Shown here: piece by piece, positions 1 through 11,447 of the stretch
How positions within the stretch are numbered: the first letter of the stretch is position 1
Layout: the number at the start of each line of letters is the position of its first letter
Assembly (NCBI GenBank): GCA_028641055.1
Contig: CM054060.1
Coordinates: 62,339,371-62,403,370, forward strand
Source: Alopecurus myosuroides
Lineage: Eukaryota > Streptophyta > Magnoliopsida > Poales > Poaceae
DNA length: 64,000 bases
Reading direction: 5' to 3'
Translations under genes and position numbers: made by a program
Notes under the pieces: model-generated
The model's database searches: none
What the model was told of the DNA's origin: nothing
What the model saw: the letters and a program-made list of their open reading frames with translations, nothing else

Positions 1-1400
1 GGGAAAGTTTGCGAGCGGTTTTTCAGGAGATTTGGTGATTAGTGAGGGTAGGAGGATGAGTTGTAGCTATCTAGAAGACGGTTAAAGGAGTTGGCGAGCA
101 TCGAATCGATCTAATTTGATGAAATCGGAAAAATGATTCACGGGTTGACCTAGATCCGATCTTGGATGAATTGAAAAATTACGGGGCTAAATTAAACGGC
201 TGCGAGAGGCTTACTGGAGAGATTGGAGTCTAGCGCGGCGGCGTCAAGCGGTGTGGCTCGAATGCCCCTCCACGATTCTTGGCGAGAGGAGCAAAGGCGT
301 GACGGCGACACTTGACGGCGGCGCGGGATGGCTCGAGAGCGGGCGCGGCCGGCGGCGGTCTTGCTACGATGACAAGTGCGAGTTTCTTGCGGTGGTGCCG
401 CGAGGGTGAAAGGAGCCAGAAAGGAAAGTGGAAACTGAGGCGCAGTGATGAGTTTAGGGTTATCCCTTGAGTGCTATTTATAAAGTAGGGGTGAGCCTAT
501 CCTAAAGGACAGAAGCCGGAAATCGTGGGGTGACGGTTATCCATGTGGATTCTGCAAGATATGCGCCAAATATTGAGCAAGGCATCTGGATAAAGAAGGA
601 AATCCATCCCGTGATATCAGGATCGATTATCGAGTATGGAATTTTGGCATTTTTATTAGGGTTTAGACCTGGAAAATCAAAGGTGTTTGGAGGAAAAACC
701 CGGGTTACCACATGGCCGCCGTGGAGTAAGGCCTAGCTGAATATCAGAGCATCTTAACCCGGCCTCCATATGCCTGTATGTTTGATATCTTTGCAGGGAA
801 TAGCAAGCGCTTCAAGGAGGATCCATGAAGCCCAGGCTATTCTGGGGACTACTGACGGGGGGATGATAACCCGGTAGGCCAAACTCCAAGGAGTAACCCG
901 GCCCAAAGGACGGTGCGCAGGATCCGGCTAAGGATAAGGAAGCTTGTGGAGGCCCAAGTTTGTAGGCCCAGCAACCCGGGTTGTGGGTTATTGTAAAGGA
1001 AAGCTAGGGTTTGTGCGCCGTGTCCGGGTAGGATCCAGGGTGCGCCTTGGGGAATAAGCCAGGGGGTACGGGTGCTTTATAAACCGACCCCCAGGTCTAG
1101 TTTTAGACAGAAAATCTTAGAACCCTAGCAATAGCGCTTGATATCGAGCATCCAGTGTAATCCTAGAATTGAGTTGTTATATCAAGATCGGAGACTCGGC
1201 GACTTTGATTGCCGGCCACCAGATCGAATTGCACCATGTTTTCCTCTGAGCTAAACCCTCTCCTAAACACCTGTGTCGTCTTGCCCCAAGATCAGTTACC
1301 CCCGGTAACGTCTGCCGTGATTATCCCACGACACGCAGCACCGCGTGGATGTCCACAACTGCACCGTCCGACGGTCTTAGCACTATTTCTTGCCGGTTAG
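1..1400. other. Unassigned GC-rich, LTR-like DNA; no gene seen
   Basis: No convincing coding region. TATA-like stretches occur near 475-487 and 1076-1084, the second followed by about 120 bp of leader-like sequence. That arrangement resembles the promoter and R region of a grass gypsy LTR. I could not pair it with a second LTR, a primer-binding site or a target duplication, so its class is open. The open frames here are short and show no recognisable protein family. Confidence 0.3.
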
Positions 1401-2460
1401 AGCACCTCCATGGACAACCTAAAATATAATAGAAAAAATACTACTACAATACTCATGTGTAATTGCATCGGAAGGAGAAGAAAAGTGTTATCAAACTACT
1501 ACATATTTGCACCCATCGAAGATAAAATTGCATTTATAAAAAGGAATTTTACCACAACAGTTATTCAAATTTGCATAAAAAACGAAGAAAATGCCACAAA
1601 GATTTGCACAACACCAGGGAAAAAAAGTATCAAAAATAGACTTCCTACAACTGTTATGTGAATTTGCATCAAAAGGAAAAAAAATTATGCTACAAAGGTT
1701 TTAAAAAAATTGCACAACACCAAAATAAAAAAGAGCACCAAAAAAAATCAATAAGAACAAATTTCATTGCAGTGCCGCCCCCTATCTAAGGGAGCACCGC
1801 TGCCCTCCCATGGCAGCACCACTACCTTGTCGCGGTAGCCTCGACGGGCCTGAGCTACGCAACGACGAGGGGGCCGCAGTACAGCCGCAGATCTACGGGA
1901 GCACCGCCCTCGAGCGAAGGCAGCACCGCCGCCCACGGTTTATCTGCACCGTCCATCCCCTGCAGCATCACCAACATCATAGCCATGATCGATATGGGGA
2001 ATAGAGGGCATCGTATTGTGTGGTGGAGCAGAAGCCGACGCACTCTAATGCGCGAGCTCTTAGCAGCAAAAATGGCAGAGGAGCTCGAGATGGAAGCGGC
2101 AGGAGGCGCCATGGAGCCGGATAGCGAGAGGAACGACGACATCGCGCCACTTTGGAGAGAGACGAGAGCTTACGTGTGGGAGATAAAGCAGGCAAGAGAG
2201 GAAACGAGTGGACGAGAGAGACGACCGAGAGTGAGGTTGAGTTGGAAATTTGTTCATAATTTTTTGATATATTAAACTCTTTTTTTGATGTCGTATCAAA
2301 AGTTATGCCGTTTTACTTTTTATTTTAGAAATTTGCGAAAAATATCAAATTTCAAATTTCAAAATTTCTATACCAACTAGGCCCTACATATCAAAGGATT
2401 TTATTTTTTGAAGTTTTTATCATATTCGTTTATTTTTACAAAACTGAAAAGGTGTGATCG
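1401..2460. repeat. A-rich degenerate repeat, then unassigned GC-rich DNA
   Basis: Between about 1430 and 1745 short related blocks recur: 'gcacaacacca' at 1606 and 1712, and acaac(a/t)gttat-type blocks near 1553 and 1649. This suggests a decayed ~100-bp tandem repeat. The start, 'agagcacctccatgg' near 1399, resembles the terminal motif of many grass MITEs, but no opposite end was found. From 1751 to 2275 the sequence is GC-rich with overlapping open frames on both strands and no recognisable domain. 2275-2460 is AT-rich. Confidence 0.3.
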
Positions 2461-2609
2461 AGGGGGGTGGAGCGAAAAAATTCTGGACTTACTGCCGGCG
2501 CGCATGTATGCAGGTGCGCCGGGGGTACTTAGGCTCATAGCACCGGCGCATCGGGGAAGCAGCGTCCCGGGGATAGTTGCAGTTAGCCAGTGCAGCGGGG
2601 ACGCAGAGC

Positions 2610-3756
2610 CAGGGGCAGATCCAGGATTTGACTATAGGGGGCGAAGAAGACAATGTCCGTACAAACGATATAAAATAAAATTTTACTATTTCATTAATAT
2701 AGTATCGGCATGAAACTAATGATTGCAGTTAAAACTAAATAACCATTTCTACTATTTTGTTTATAGCTCTATAACTACAGGACCGATCGTATAAAATAAT
2801 AATCCCATCAATTGTGTTCCCTAATATAACAAAACCCTAAAATGATTAAATTAGGTTTTTCTTATACAATCCTATGTTAGTATGAAATAAGAAGTGATCT
2901 ACAAATGAGATGAAAAGATCACCAACCAACAGTATTGGTGTTGTATGATGCATTTGTACTAATAGCAACATTTTTTTTGTAGACAATCCTAATATTAGCA
3001 TATGTGTATGACATAACTATTGGCTTAGCCGCCTAACAGATATATATCACGGAAATGGAGACAAACCTGGCTGTAGACGTTTAGCGGATCGGCCGTCGTC
3101 GACGGCCGGCAAGTTGTCGCTATTCAACTGCACCAATCTTCAAGGTTTCCAGCGTGCCTACTATGCTGCCCTAGCGTGGCGGCTATAGACTAGGGCAGGT
3201 CGGCAATCCATTGAATCTCAGACGGAGGACAAGAAGTATAGCCACTGCAGTAGATACATACGGATTCATTGATAGATCGAATGGTGGAAGTGTATGTAGG
3301 CATCGATGCATTTTGTGGGCTAATCGATCCATCTCCCAGTCCCAGACGATTGTGCATCTGTCTAGTCAAATGCTGATCAGGCAATACCTTGGTGGCTTCG
3401 TCCTTGCACTTGGGCAATTAGGGTTAGTGGAGCGATCAACAGAGTCTGGCCGGCGGTGGCGACAAGTCGATGTCGATGAGTCCTGCGGCGGTGTGGTAGG
3501 CAGCGTTGCCCAATGCACGATCGTGTTCGTGGGTTTGCCGATCCGATCGTGTACGATAATGTATTAGCATGTACCCTTGTGTTGTGTGGCCTTAGGCCCT
3601 TGGCTTGATGCACGTGGTGTTACTTTTGGGCTTTGGGTCACATAAATTAGCAGAGTATTAGGGTGCGCTTAGCAGATTAATTAGGCCAAAGTGATTAAGC
3701 TAGCACGTACTGGACAGTGGCCACCGCTACATGTGCTTGGGGAGGGCCGAAGCGCG

Positions 3757-3787
<31 letters not shown>

Positions 3788-3819
3788 CTGGCCACCGCTC
3801 GCCCCTGGATCCGCCTCTG
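2610..3819. mobile_element. Non-autonomous hAT-type transposon nested in CACTA DNA
   Basis: The left end (cAGGGGCAGATCCAGG, 2610-2625) and the inverse of the right end (CAGAGGCGGATCCAGG, 3804-3819) match at 14 of 16 positions. Flanking octamers cgcagagc (2602-2609) and cgcaccgc (3820-3827) agree at 6 of 8, fitting a decayed 8-bp target duplication. An 8-bp duplication with CAG-starting ends is typical of hAT elements. No transposase frame is visible in the 1.2-kb interior. The right end is preceded by a 30-base G run. Confidence 0.6.
3758..3787. repeat. Homopolymer of 30 G
   Basis: Uninterrupted run of G on the plus strand, close to the right end of the hAT-type element. Its exact length is probably polymorphic or an assembly estimate. 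Confidence 0.9.
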
Positions 3820-4135
3820 CGCACCGCCCCGGGATAGTTGCAGTTAGCATCGACGCAGGGGAAGGATAGTTGCAGTTAGCATCGGCGCGTTTGATAAGTT
3901 TGACAGAGGTGGGTGTTCTGTCCTGTCTTTAGCGCCGGCGCCGTAGCTTAGTTGCGTCAGGGGTATTTTCATAGCACCGGCTCATGCTCATACTGCACGC
4001 CGACGCTATCTAGCGTTAGCATAGCGGAATAGGTGTGCGCCGGTGCTAAGCCGTGCGGTTATAGGTAGTTTTCTAGTAGTGTAGGAAGTCCAATCTAGCA
4101 AAAGCTAGACAAGATAACCTAGAAACCCACAAGTC

Positions 4136-5130
4136 CACTACTAGAAACCTAATACAAACAATCTAGATAGCAAATAAATTAGATGAATTACGGATCGAAA
4201 ATACCTAGAAAATCAAAGGTGACGATTTCAACCAAGAAAAAAGATCAGGGGGCGGTATACCTTGAGAACTCCAAGGGAACCAAATCCCAAGCAATAGGCC
4301 TCCAATTTAGGCAATAAATGGGGGGCGGGGTTTGGGAGGGAGAGGGAGAGGCGGCGGATCTTCTTCAAGGAAATCGGAGAGAGAAAGAAGTGGAAGGTTT
4401 GGAATCACGAGGGGTGTGAGGCGGCAGTTTCACATACTCGCAGGCATAACGCTTTCCTCCAAAGAGGTATGCGGCCAAGTCATAATGCCTTTGGCTAGGA
4501 CGTTATGGTGCCAAGAGGTGGCACCCCATGCTGACACTGTCTGTCAATGACGCCTTTGACGAGACGTTACGTAAGAGAGTATAACGTCATTGAGACGAGC
4601 GTTACACAAAATGGTTATTTAAAAAAATGATGTAAAAGGTGAATTTGTGAAAATGCTTGCGTCAAATGTTATTTATTTCACGAACCAAGCGGGTCCTTAC
4701 AATATTGTTCGCTCCGGAAAACGGGCGGCGACAAACAGTACAATCCATAGTTCCAAACATGATCATGTGTGCCGACGGCTTAGCCGTCGACGTAGACGTG
4801 GGGGGTGGGGCAGACATGGCATTCATGTGTAGTGCGTCGACAACCATCTCCACACCGAAGTGGCCGTCGGTACACGTTTGTGTATGCCGACGACATGTGT
4901 AGGCCGACGATTGCCGTCCGCGTCTAGTTCTTTAGGCGAACGGCTACGTTGTCGGGCTGCCCTGGCTCGGAGCAACGTCGTTAGACCCGATAAAATATCG
5001 TGGACGTACTATTTGGCCGTCGGCCAGTAGGCCATGTAGTGTGAGCGGTGCGAGATATGGCGTTTGTCCGTACACGCTTTGGACACTTATTAACCGTCCT
5101 GTTCGATGTGATCCATCATCGATCACATTT
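4136..5130. mobile_element. Possible second CACTA element, left terminus and subterminal region
   Basis: A canonical CACTACTAGAAA terminus reads rightward from 4136, only 54 bp after the first CACTA element ends. A GA-rich stretch follows (4330-4420), then 4760-5060, which is packed with short palindrome-like motifs around 'gccgtcg', 'cgacggc' and 'gccgacg', as in CACTA subterminal regions. The matching right terminus was not found, so the element is truncated or its end has decayed. No coding sequence was recognised. Confidence 0.35.
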
Positions 5131-5349
5131 GCATGCGGAAAATGAAAGACCAGGCATGTGCCGCGTCGGTTCTCAAAGTAAAAGAAAATGCTAGCGGCGA
5201 CTGTATGCTTTGCTAAATCAAAAAGGGTTTAATAAAAAAGTATTAATCGGCTCGTTACACCGCATTGGACCGCTTCTTTGTCGAGCACTGGCGGATCCTT
5301 TCGGGGTAGGCCATGCCCTGGTGTTTCAAAAATAAATAAAAAATAAGAT

Positions 5350-5490
5350 TATCAACGTACTTCCATTATTTCTTTTTAGTTCACGTATTAGAATTGTCTT
5401 AAGTCGAACGTTGCAAAGTTTGACCAAGTTTATATAACAAAATATCAGCATTTAGATTAATTTTTCAGCAATACTTAGGTCAATTTGTTA
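5350..5490. mobile_element. Stowaway-like MITE remnant
   Basis: The stretch resembles one arm and the centre of a Stowaway family: it contains 'gcaaagtttgaccaagttta' followed by an 'atatcagcattta' type block. Terminal CTCCCTCCG ends are lacking on both sides, so it is a decayed copy with uncertain limits. Confidence 0.4.
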
Positions 5491-5636
5491 TTTGTCCTAG
5501 AGACTACTCCAGCCGGCCGTACTACATTTGTCCGTCACGTTCCGCCGCTGTCTGAACTCTGAAAGGCTGATCAAAGAACCTTGGAGTCTTCGGCAATAGT
5601 ACAGCTGTACAAGGAGGCGCCGGTTCAGGGGACAGT

Positions 5637-5759
5637 CTTCCTCCGTCCTAAATTAATTTTCTCAAAGTTGGACAGAAGTAGGTGTATCTAAAAATAAAAT
5701 ATGTCTAGATACATCAACTTTTGTTCAACTTTAAGACAGTTAATTTGGGACGGAGCGAG
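5637..5759. mobile_element. Stowaway MITE (~123 bp)
   Basis: The left end CTTCCTCCGTCC and the right end GGGACGGAGCGAG are inverted copies of the Stowaway terminus. The right flank is TA (5760-5761); the left flank is GT in place of TA, probably a mutation. The two arms pair over most of their length around a centre near 5695. The open reading frame beginning at 5701 is a by-product of this element. Confidence 0.8.
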
Positions 5760-7709
5760 TACATCATTTGGGCCTTCCTTTTGCAGTCTCGCGACGAAGA
5801 TAAAAAGGCATATCCACCTCATCTGCCTAACTCGTTCCCTCTTTCCTGGCAGGATAGTCTACACCAGCATGTCTGCATATGTCGCTCTTTGCACCTGTAA
5901 CATTGAACAGCTGATCAAAGTGGTAGTGGTCAAGGACGACCACAACAACAACAACAAGACGAGAAAAAAGAAGAAGAAACTGAAGAAAAAGAGAGAGAGA
6001 GGTACACAGAAGCCAGGAATAACGAGAAGATGGGTTTGTCTGTTTTCATTCTTCGCGTGCATCTGAGGATTTGAAATGAGCAGATAGCTGAAAGAGGCTC
6101 GCTTCAGTGTCCCTCCTCCCCTAAACTTTGCGGTTCCAACAGATCTCCGTCCACCAAGCGCAGCCAAACTTTTCCCGGGGGAGGACTCCAAAGTAAAATT
6201 TGTAGCTGAAATGGATGGTTATTGTAAAGCATGTTTTTCTATCCTTTTCTTTTTCTCCTTTTGTCGCAAATGGTGTTTCTTCTCTTGGCAGAGAAGGTAG
6301 TAGGTTATTTGTGGCCTTGTAACATGCAGCACGTACGTACAGTACTCTTTTGTAAAGTTGTGCTTGGCCTTCCGCAAGTAAATACAACGAGGCTGAGTTC
6401 ACCGTTGGAAGAGAGAGAGTCCCATTGGTTGGCGGCAACTTCCCGGCGCCGGTTGCCTGCCGCCCCCACCAGCCGGATTTTTGGCCACCGTGAAACAACC
6501 TCCCATCTCTCCGTTTTCCCTTCCTCTCGTTGCTACCGGTCGAGGTCCACCGTCCACGTCGACTACTTCCGGCGGTGACGCCATCGGAGCAACTTCCTCA
6601 TCTCGGCCTGCTCGTTGTCGGGGACGCCGTGGACGGTGCCGGTGGTTGGTGGAGCGAAGGTGAGGGCACTGGCTATTGAGGGGTTCGGGGACGTGATGTT
6701 GGCTGTGACGGCGCTGGCGAGGCCGGAGAGGCCCAAGGTCGTGGACTCCAGCGCCAGTGGAGGTGGGACCTGGCCGTGATGGTGTTCGCGAAGGGAGACG
6801 ACGGGCAGCTGCAACATACAGCGGTGCATGCGCTGCCGTTCGTCCAGGCTAGCCTCGTGAAGGGTGAGGTGGCGGCGGCAGCCGGCAGGTAGGACATGGG
6901 ACTATGGGAGGCGCTTTTCCAGCGAGGGGAGAGGTCGGACAGGTCCGTCGTCAGTCAGCCGGGTGTTCGATGAGGTGACGGCGTGACGCACGCGACACGA
7001 GACAGGGTGGCGCTGGCGCTGCCGCTGGTGCCGTGCTTCGTGTTCGTGCCTACCACCGCGCTGGCCACCTACATGTAGCCATGCCCTCTCCGAGACGCCA
7101 TGCTCCCAGCCCCGCATGCTCTGGCGCGCGCATGGCTGGCGAACACAGTGGGTTTGACGAAACGTCCATTCGCCGCCTCGTCGCTTGGGGCGTCATGTTT
7201 TGACAGGTAATCCGCGAGTTCTTATTTCAGTTCTTTGCGGAGTAGTTTCAAAGATATCTGACGATTATTCGTAGCCTTTCTCAGTGTAAATTGTTGTGCT
7301 TCTGCCTGCGTTATGTGAGTTTTTCCTCTGTTTTTTGTACTCACCATCTCTTGATGTTTCTCTGTGGGATAAACTATGGACTAGTGTTTTCTCTGATTTC
7401 TTGCCGTTTGCATCTCTAAAGATCTGGACGGAATATACAGTTGAATCTATAAAGTCCAGAATCACTGGATGTGGCCATTGCCTGCAGAAGTTCTGTCAGG
7501 CAGAACAACAATAAGGCAGCTGTTTTCGGAGCAGCAAGTTTGTCCCACTGTTTTCCAAGATGAAGCATGTCATATGGGATTGGTTTCAGACAGTAGAGCA
7601 AGAGTGTCACCTCTGTTTTCCTTACATGGTCTCACCCTCAGGCCTCACTCAGCCTCTGTTATTACTTTGTCTTGAAGCTTGAAAGATCTGATAAACCAGG
7701 TCTGATGTA
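5760..7709. other. Intergenic; GC-rich gene-like remnant at 6.4-7.2 kb not identified
   Basis: 5760-6400 contains an A/G-rich purine tract (5938-6003) and no gene. From 6420 to 7200 the base composition is GC-rich and several frames stay open for 60-90 codons on both strands, none with a start, a domain and a stop that fit together. A plus-strand stretch near 6650-6760 looks protein-coding in composition but is broken by stops. It may be a decayed gene or exon. I do not recognise a family. 7200-7709 is AT-rich with nothing notable. Confidence 0.3.
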
Positions 7710-7829
7710 CTCCCTCCGTCTCATATTAAGTGTCGTAAAATTTGACAAAAATAGATGTATCTAGACTAAAACATGTCTAAATACATCCAGTTTTATCTAC
7801 TTTTATGACACTTAATATGACGGAGGGAG
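7710..7829. mobile_element. Stowaway MITE (120 bp)
   Basis: Perfect-type ends CTCCCTCCGT (7710-7719) and ACGGAGGGAG (7820-7829), flanked on both sides by TA (7708-7709 and 7830-7831). The arms fold back around 'acatgtctaaatacat' in the centre. It lies downstream of the 3' end of the minus-strand B3-like gene. Confidence 0.95.
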
Positions 7830-8159
7830 TATATGCATGTTGTTGTCGGTGCATCTGTTGGTTCCTTTATTTGTCTTCACCATTCACCATGTATTTTTTT
7901 ATTTCGTTGGTCTGCTGCTGCCATATGTAGACTTCCATTTCTTCGGTCGGATTCTAGATTGTTAGCCGTTTAGCTAAATTGGAACAGTTGTGACTTGTAA
8001 TACTAGCAGGCAAGTATCATGTATTAATTCCTTTCTATTGATCCATTTGGTTGATCAGTTGTTAACTGTAACAATTCATTACGTGGATCAGTAGTAAATT
8101 GTAATGTTAACAAGCTTGATGTTGTATACCAGTAGTAAATTCATTTTGTGGATCAGTAG

Positions 8160-9890
8160 TAAATTGTAATGTTAACCATGGTGTCGCTAACCTTAAGACG
8201 ATGCTCTATCGCAAAATTTCTCCACCCACCACTGAGACCGTCACTGCCACTTGTACTTTCAATAATCCCTCTGCCCATCCTCATCTTCTAATGTCATTAT
8301 AGCATCATGTTTTGGAAGATACCTTCTGCAGAAGGTGCTTAATATATGCTGGGAAAAAAAACAAAATTCAAAGTAATCTCAGAGTCAAATGCAGATGTAA
8401 AAATAAGGTACATTAACCGGTGATACTTGAACATACAAACACCTAGTAGACATAGACTTACCAGCCAAAAAACCCTAAAGACATTTGATGGCACCATAAA
8501 CCTGGTGAAGATTGGATATTCTCCGGGAAATCTCTCCTGTACCTCCGAAGTTCTTTTGGAAGCAGGGCCACATATGTCCTGAACCCTATAAAATTTGTGA
8601 AGATTCTGGTGCATACGTCTGACACACTTGAGAGCTGTTAACATCTGTCATACTCTACACACGAAAAAGTAACTAGAGTTGAAGTACCTTGTATATTTCA
8701 TTCGGCCATCATGATCGGGGACCTGTCAAATACAACTTATCTTAGCAATGCTCCATTAAGATAATAGTGACATGATGACTGTTATACATGAACATATGAT
8801 TCTTTCAAGTTTTGAATGACAAAATGTCTTAAATAAAGCAATTTTCACAGAATGAGTGTGATAGATGAACATATGAACATGTAATTCTTTCAAGTTTGAT
8901 TATATCGTGTAGGAATGACCTTTGGCACAAAATTAATATCCTCGTCACTCTTATCAGACTCGGAACCTTCTGGCCTCCCTCTCTTCCTCTGTAACACAAG
9001 CAATGAGATCATAGCAAAGCATTTAAATTCTTCTATATATAAGGCTGGAGATGACAAGTATTATGAGCTGTGGATGAGCTAAGATGTCTGAAATATTTTG
9101 AGTTCATAAATGAAAACTGGAAGCCCTCTCTATATCTATTCTAATTTCGCATGACAAGACATGTTTTTCATTTCACAAGCATAAACACAACTAAAGGTGT
9201 TTTGCATGCTAAACACCTGTTCTCTATTCAATATTTAAACGAACTAAATAAGTTGAACACTTACATTCAAAGGAGCAAGATTGATCTCGCTATCTGTATC
9301 ATAGTAGTCATCAGCTCCCATAGACTCCTGACCGACAACAATAGCGAGCCCTTCCTCCTGTGTTCACCATTTTATTTTTCTTATGTCAGAAGAAGTTAAA
9401 ATTTACAAGAAGACCGAAAAGATAGCATGCAGTCTTATAGCATGTGGTAATTTGTATCAGTGTGTATTTGTACAAGTCGCTACAATGGCAATGAGTTTTC
9501 TGTTTGTCCGACATGGTAAGCGTGACAGAAGATTCAGAAAAAAGAGAGGAAAAACTAAACAAATCAGTGTCACAAAAGACTAGTGAAGGACGCAGGAAGC
9601 AAGTCTTCTCCCATCACACGGGTTCACAAGTCCTCATGAACAGAAATCTAGGATTTCCCTCACATTTGTACTAAGAAATGACAAGACATTCTACATCGCA
9701 GGAAGCGATTTGTTCGATCCATTGATCGCAGGATCGAGATGAGAACAAGATGAATAGCAACAAATAAGCGAATGAAATTATAGTCGTGAAGATGATACAT
9801 ACGCATGCACGGGAGTTGGAACTTGCATCGCTTGGCTGATCTATCCCTATGTCTGGAAGAATCGATGATGAACCCTGCCTGCCTTGCCTG
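8160..9890 (-). pseudogene. Decayed B3 DNA-binding-domain gene (3' part)
   Basis: Splicing on the minus strand links at least six exons: ~9890-9803, 9357-9265, 8988-8920, 8722-8688, 8585-8462 and 8348-8160. Boundaries are AG/GT and phases match at each join visible. Early exons encode an acidic, Ser/Asp-rich linker with a basic RKRGRP motif. The last two encode a B3 domain: a FTRFMVPSNV...FWL strand, then FCRRYLPKHDAIMTLEDEDG, then an LSGGWRNFAIEHRLKVSD-type end. Plant B3 proteins are nuclear transcription factors. In the last exon a stop codon follows 'GQRDY' and the frame shifts by one base before LSGGW, so the domain is broken. No start codon or upstream B3 domain was found. It lies downstream of SCNM1 on the same strand. 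Paralogue-level identity is not resolved. Confidence 0.75.
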
Positions 9891-10327
9891 GAGTGATGGG
9901 GGAAGGAGGAGGAGAAAGAGGGGTACTTGGGATTCTACATGTGCTCGTTAATCACTTTGACGTCCATTTGATTAGCAGAGTGATTTACGGCTACAGCTTG
10001 GACGATATCCTCAAAACGTAATCTTTCAGAAATGGAAAATTTTGAAACTATTTAGCACTTTCTAAGAGAGGTACTAGCAAATAGTAGCAATCGATCAATC
10101 GATCCTACAAGATTCACCTGGGGTGATTTTTCTTTTGGCCAGGTCACTGGATGCAAGGTTCTTCAGTTAGTTGTTCTGTTCTTTTTTCTTCAGTTAGTGA
10201 GTCATAATTTCAGGTTTTGCAGATTCCGTAGGCACGACGACTAAACCGGATCGTTTGCTGTATAAGCACTATGCAGAATAAAAGGAGGAATAACAGTTCA
10301 GAAAACTCTGTCTGACGAACATAACAT
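9891..10327. other. Intergenic; nothing recognised
   Basis: This stretch would hold the 5' exon(s) of the B3-like gene if they survived. I see no ATG-led frame or B3 domain. The minus strand is pyrimidine-rich at 9896-9930, like a 5' leader or an intron end. Confidence 0.4.
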
Positions 10328-10610
10328 TTTTTTAGATCAACAGGGGCTCAAAACCCCTGGCTCCATTATATATAAATGAAACCAAACCAATTAAGCCTAG
10401 ATAAAGACTACATTTTTTAGGCTGGATGCTGTCCAAAAGCAGTAGCAGAGAAACAGCTAAACGTCGACAGGGACTAGAACAGAGCAGGAGACAACCCAAA
10501 ACATCAAAAACTATAACAGTCTAGACGATCTACAAATTATCACTGTCCCTCCTGGCAGGGCACAGCTGCAAACGTCGCCTCCGGTGACTTTGAAGACTTC
10601 ATCGACTTCT
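10328..10610 (-). mobile_element. LINE-like 3' end fragment
   Basis: Read on the minus strand, the segment ends in a foldback (cccctgg / aggggttttgagcccct, 10344-10362) followed by a short A tract (T run at 10328-10334 on the plus strand). This resembles the 3' tail of grass L1-type LINEs. Upstream coding sequence was not recognised and the 5' limit is a guess. Confidence 0.35.
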
Positions 10611-10852
10611 TTGAACAAGATCAGTGTTCACCAAGAAATAAATTTGAGATATTTAGCCTGGCTGTTGAGTACATGAAAAACAAGTGTATTGGACATTACT
10701 TAACTGGTTCGATTTATTGTTCATATCACACTTATTAGTGCTTGGTAGATGAAGTTGGACTGCAATACTCCAGCTTTATAAATCTAATGGTTTTGCAAGT
10801 AGCAACACAGAGATGTTTCGGTTTTACTTCTCTTTCTTGACGCTGTGGAATA

Positions 10853-10933
10853 CGCCCTCCGTTCCATATTATAAGACGTTTTAGCGAACTAGTTTAGTTT
10901 GCTAAAACGGCTTATAATATGGAACAGAGGTAG
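10853..10933. mobile_element. Stowaway MITE (81 bp)
   Basis: Ends CGCCCTCCGTTCC and GGAACAGAGGTAG are decayed Stowaway termini. TA flanks both sides (10851-10852, 10934-10935). The arms share 'atattataagacgttttagc' and its complement around a short loop. It sits between the SCNM1 3' end and the B3-like gene. Confidence 0.9.
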
Positions 10934-11447
10934 TACCATGCATGGTAGTGTTTGGTAACACAACCTAAAGAGGTGCCAGCAGGCTGTCCTTATAAAATAG
11001 TAAGCACAACTACTGGGATAAGACTTCTTGATACAAGCTCAAAAAAGAACTAGTGTAAATTCAGTAGTAACTTTACATAGGGTGACAACAGATACATGAA
11101 ACATCTTCGAATTTGAATATTTCCTGACCACACTTCGTTTCTGGAGTATCCTTGCACAAGTTCTGGTCCTTCAAACAAAACAATTATTCCGGTTCAGTGA
11201 GCCCACTACATATCACACTTCTTGTTTTATATCAGGCCAATAATGATGTGAAAGAAAAGGAGAGTATAACAGCAACGGCACACCTTAACTTTAATCTGGT
11301 ATTGCGTTTTCTTTTAGACATGATCCGTGAAATATGCTGGTTGATGCCACTGATGTATACCAGTCTTTCCGGGTCTTGATTGGGTTTCATCTGCATTGAA
11401 ATGACAATTCGGTGTTTCTGAAGCATCCAGAATGTCTTCATGTACGC

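Larger units (their letters stand above)
2460..4081. mobile_element. CACTA element terminus with subterminal repeats (interrupted)
   Basis: The right edge ends in 'tttctagtagtg' at 4070-4081, the inverse of the CACTACTAGAAA terminus of grass CACTA (EnSpm) transposons. Next to it (3820-4075) lie GC-rich motifs repeated in direct and inverted copies, such as 'gatagttgcagttagc' (twice) and 'caccggc/gccggtg'. The same motif occurs at 2570-2587, and 2480-2600 is also rich in 'gcaccggcg', so the subterminal array was split by the insertion at 2610-3819. No transposase is present and the left terminus was not found, so this is a fragment or a non-autonomous copy. Confidence 0.6.

Noticed and set aside
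5701..6191. 110-121-codon open frames on both strands
   Set aside because: They cover a Stowaway MITE and an A/G-rich tract giving Lys- or Phe-rich translations; no domain.
6563..7117. GC-rich gene at 6.4-7.2 kb
   Set aside because: Open frames exist on both strands but none joins start, splice sites and a recognisable domain; reported only as an unidentified remnant.
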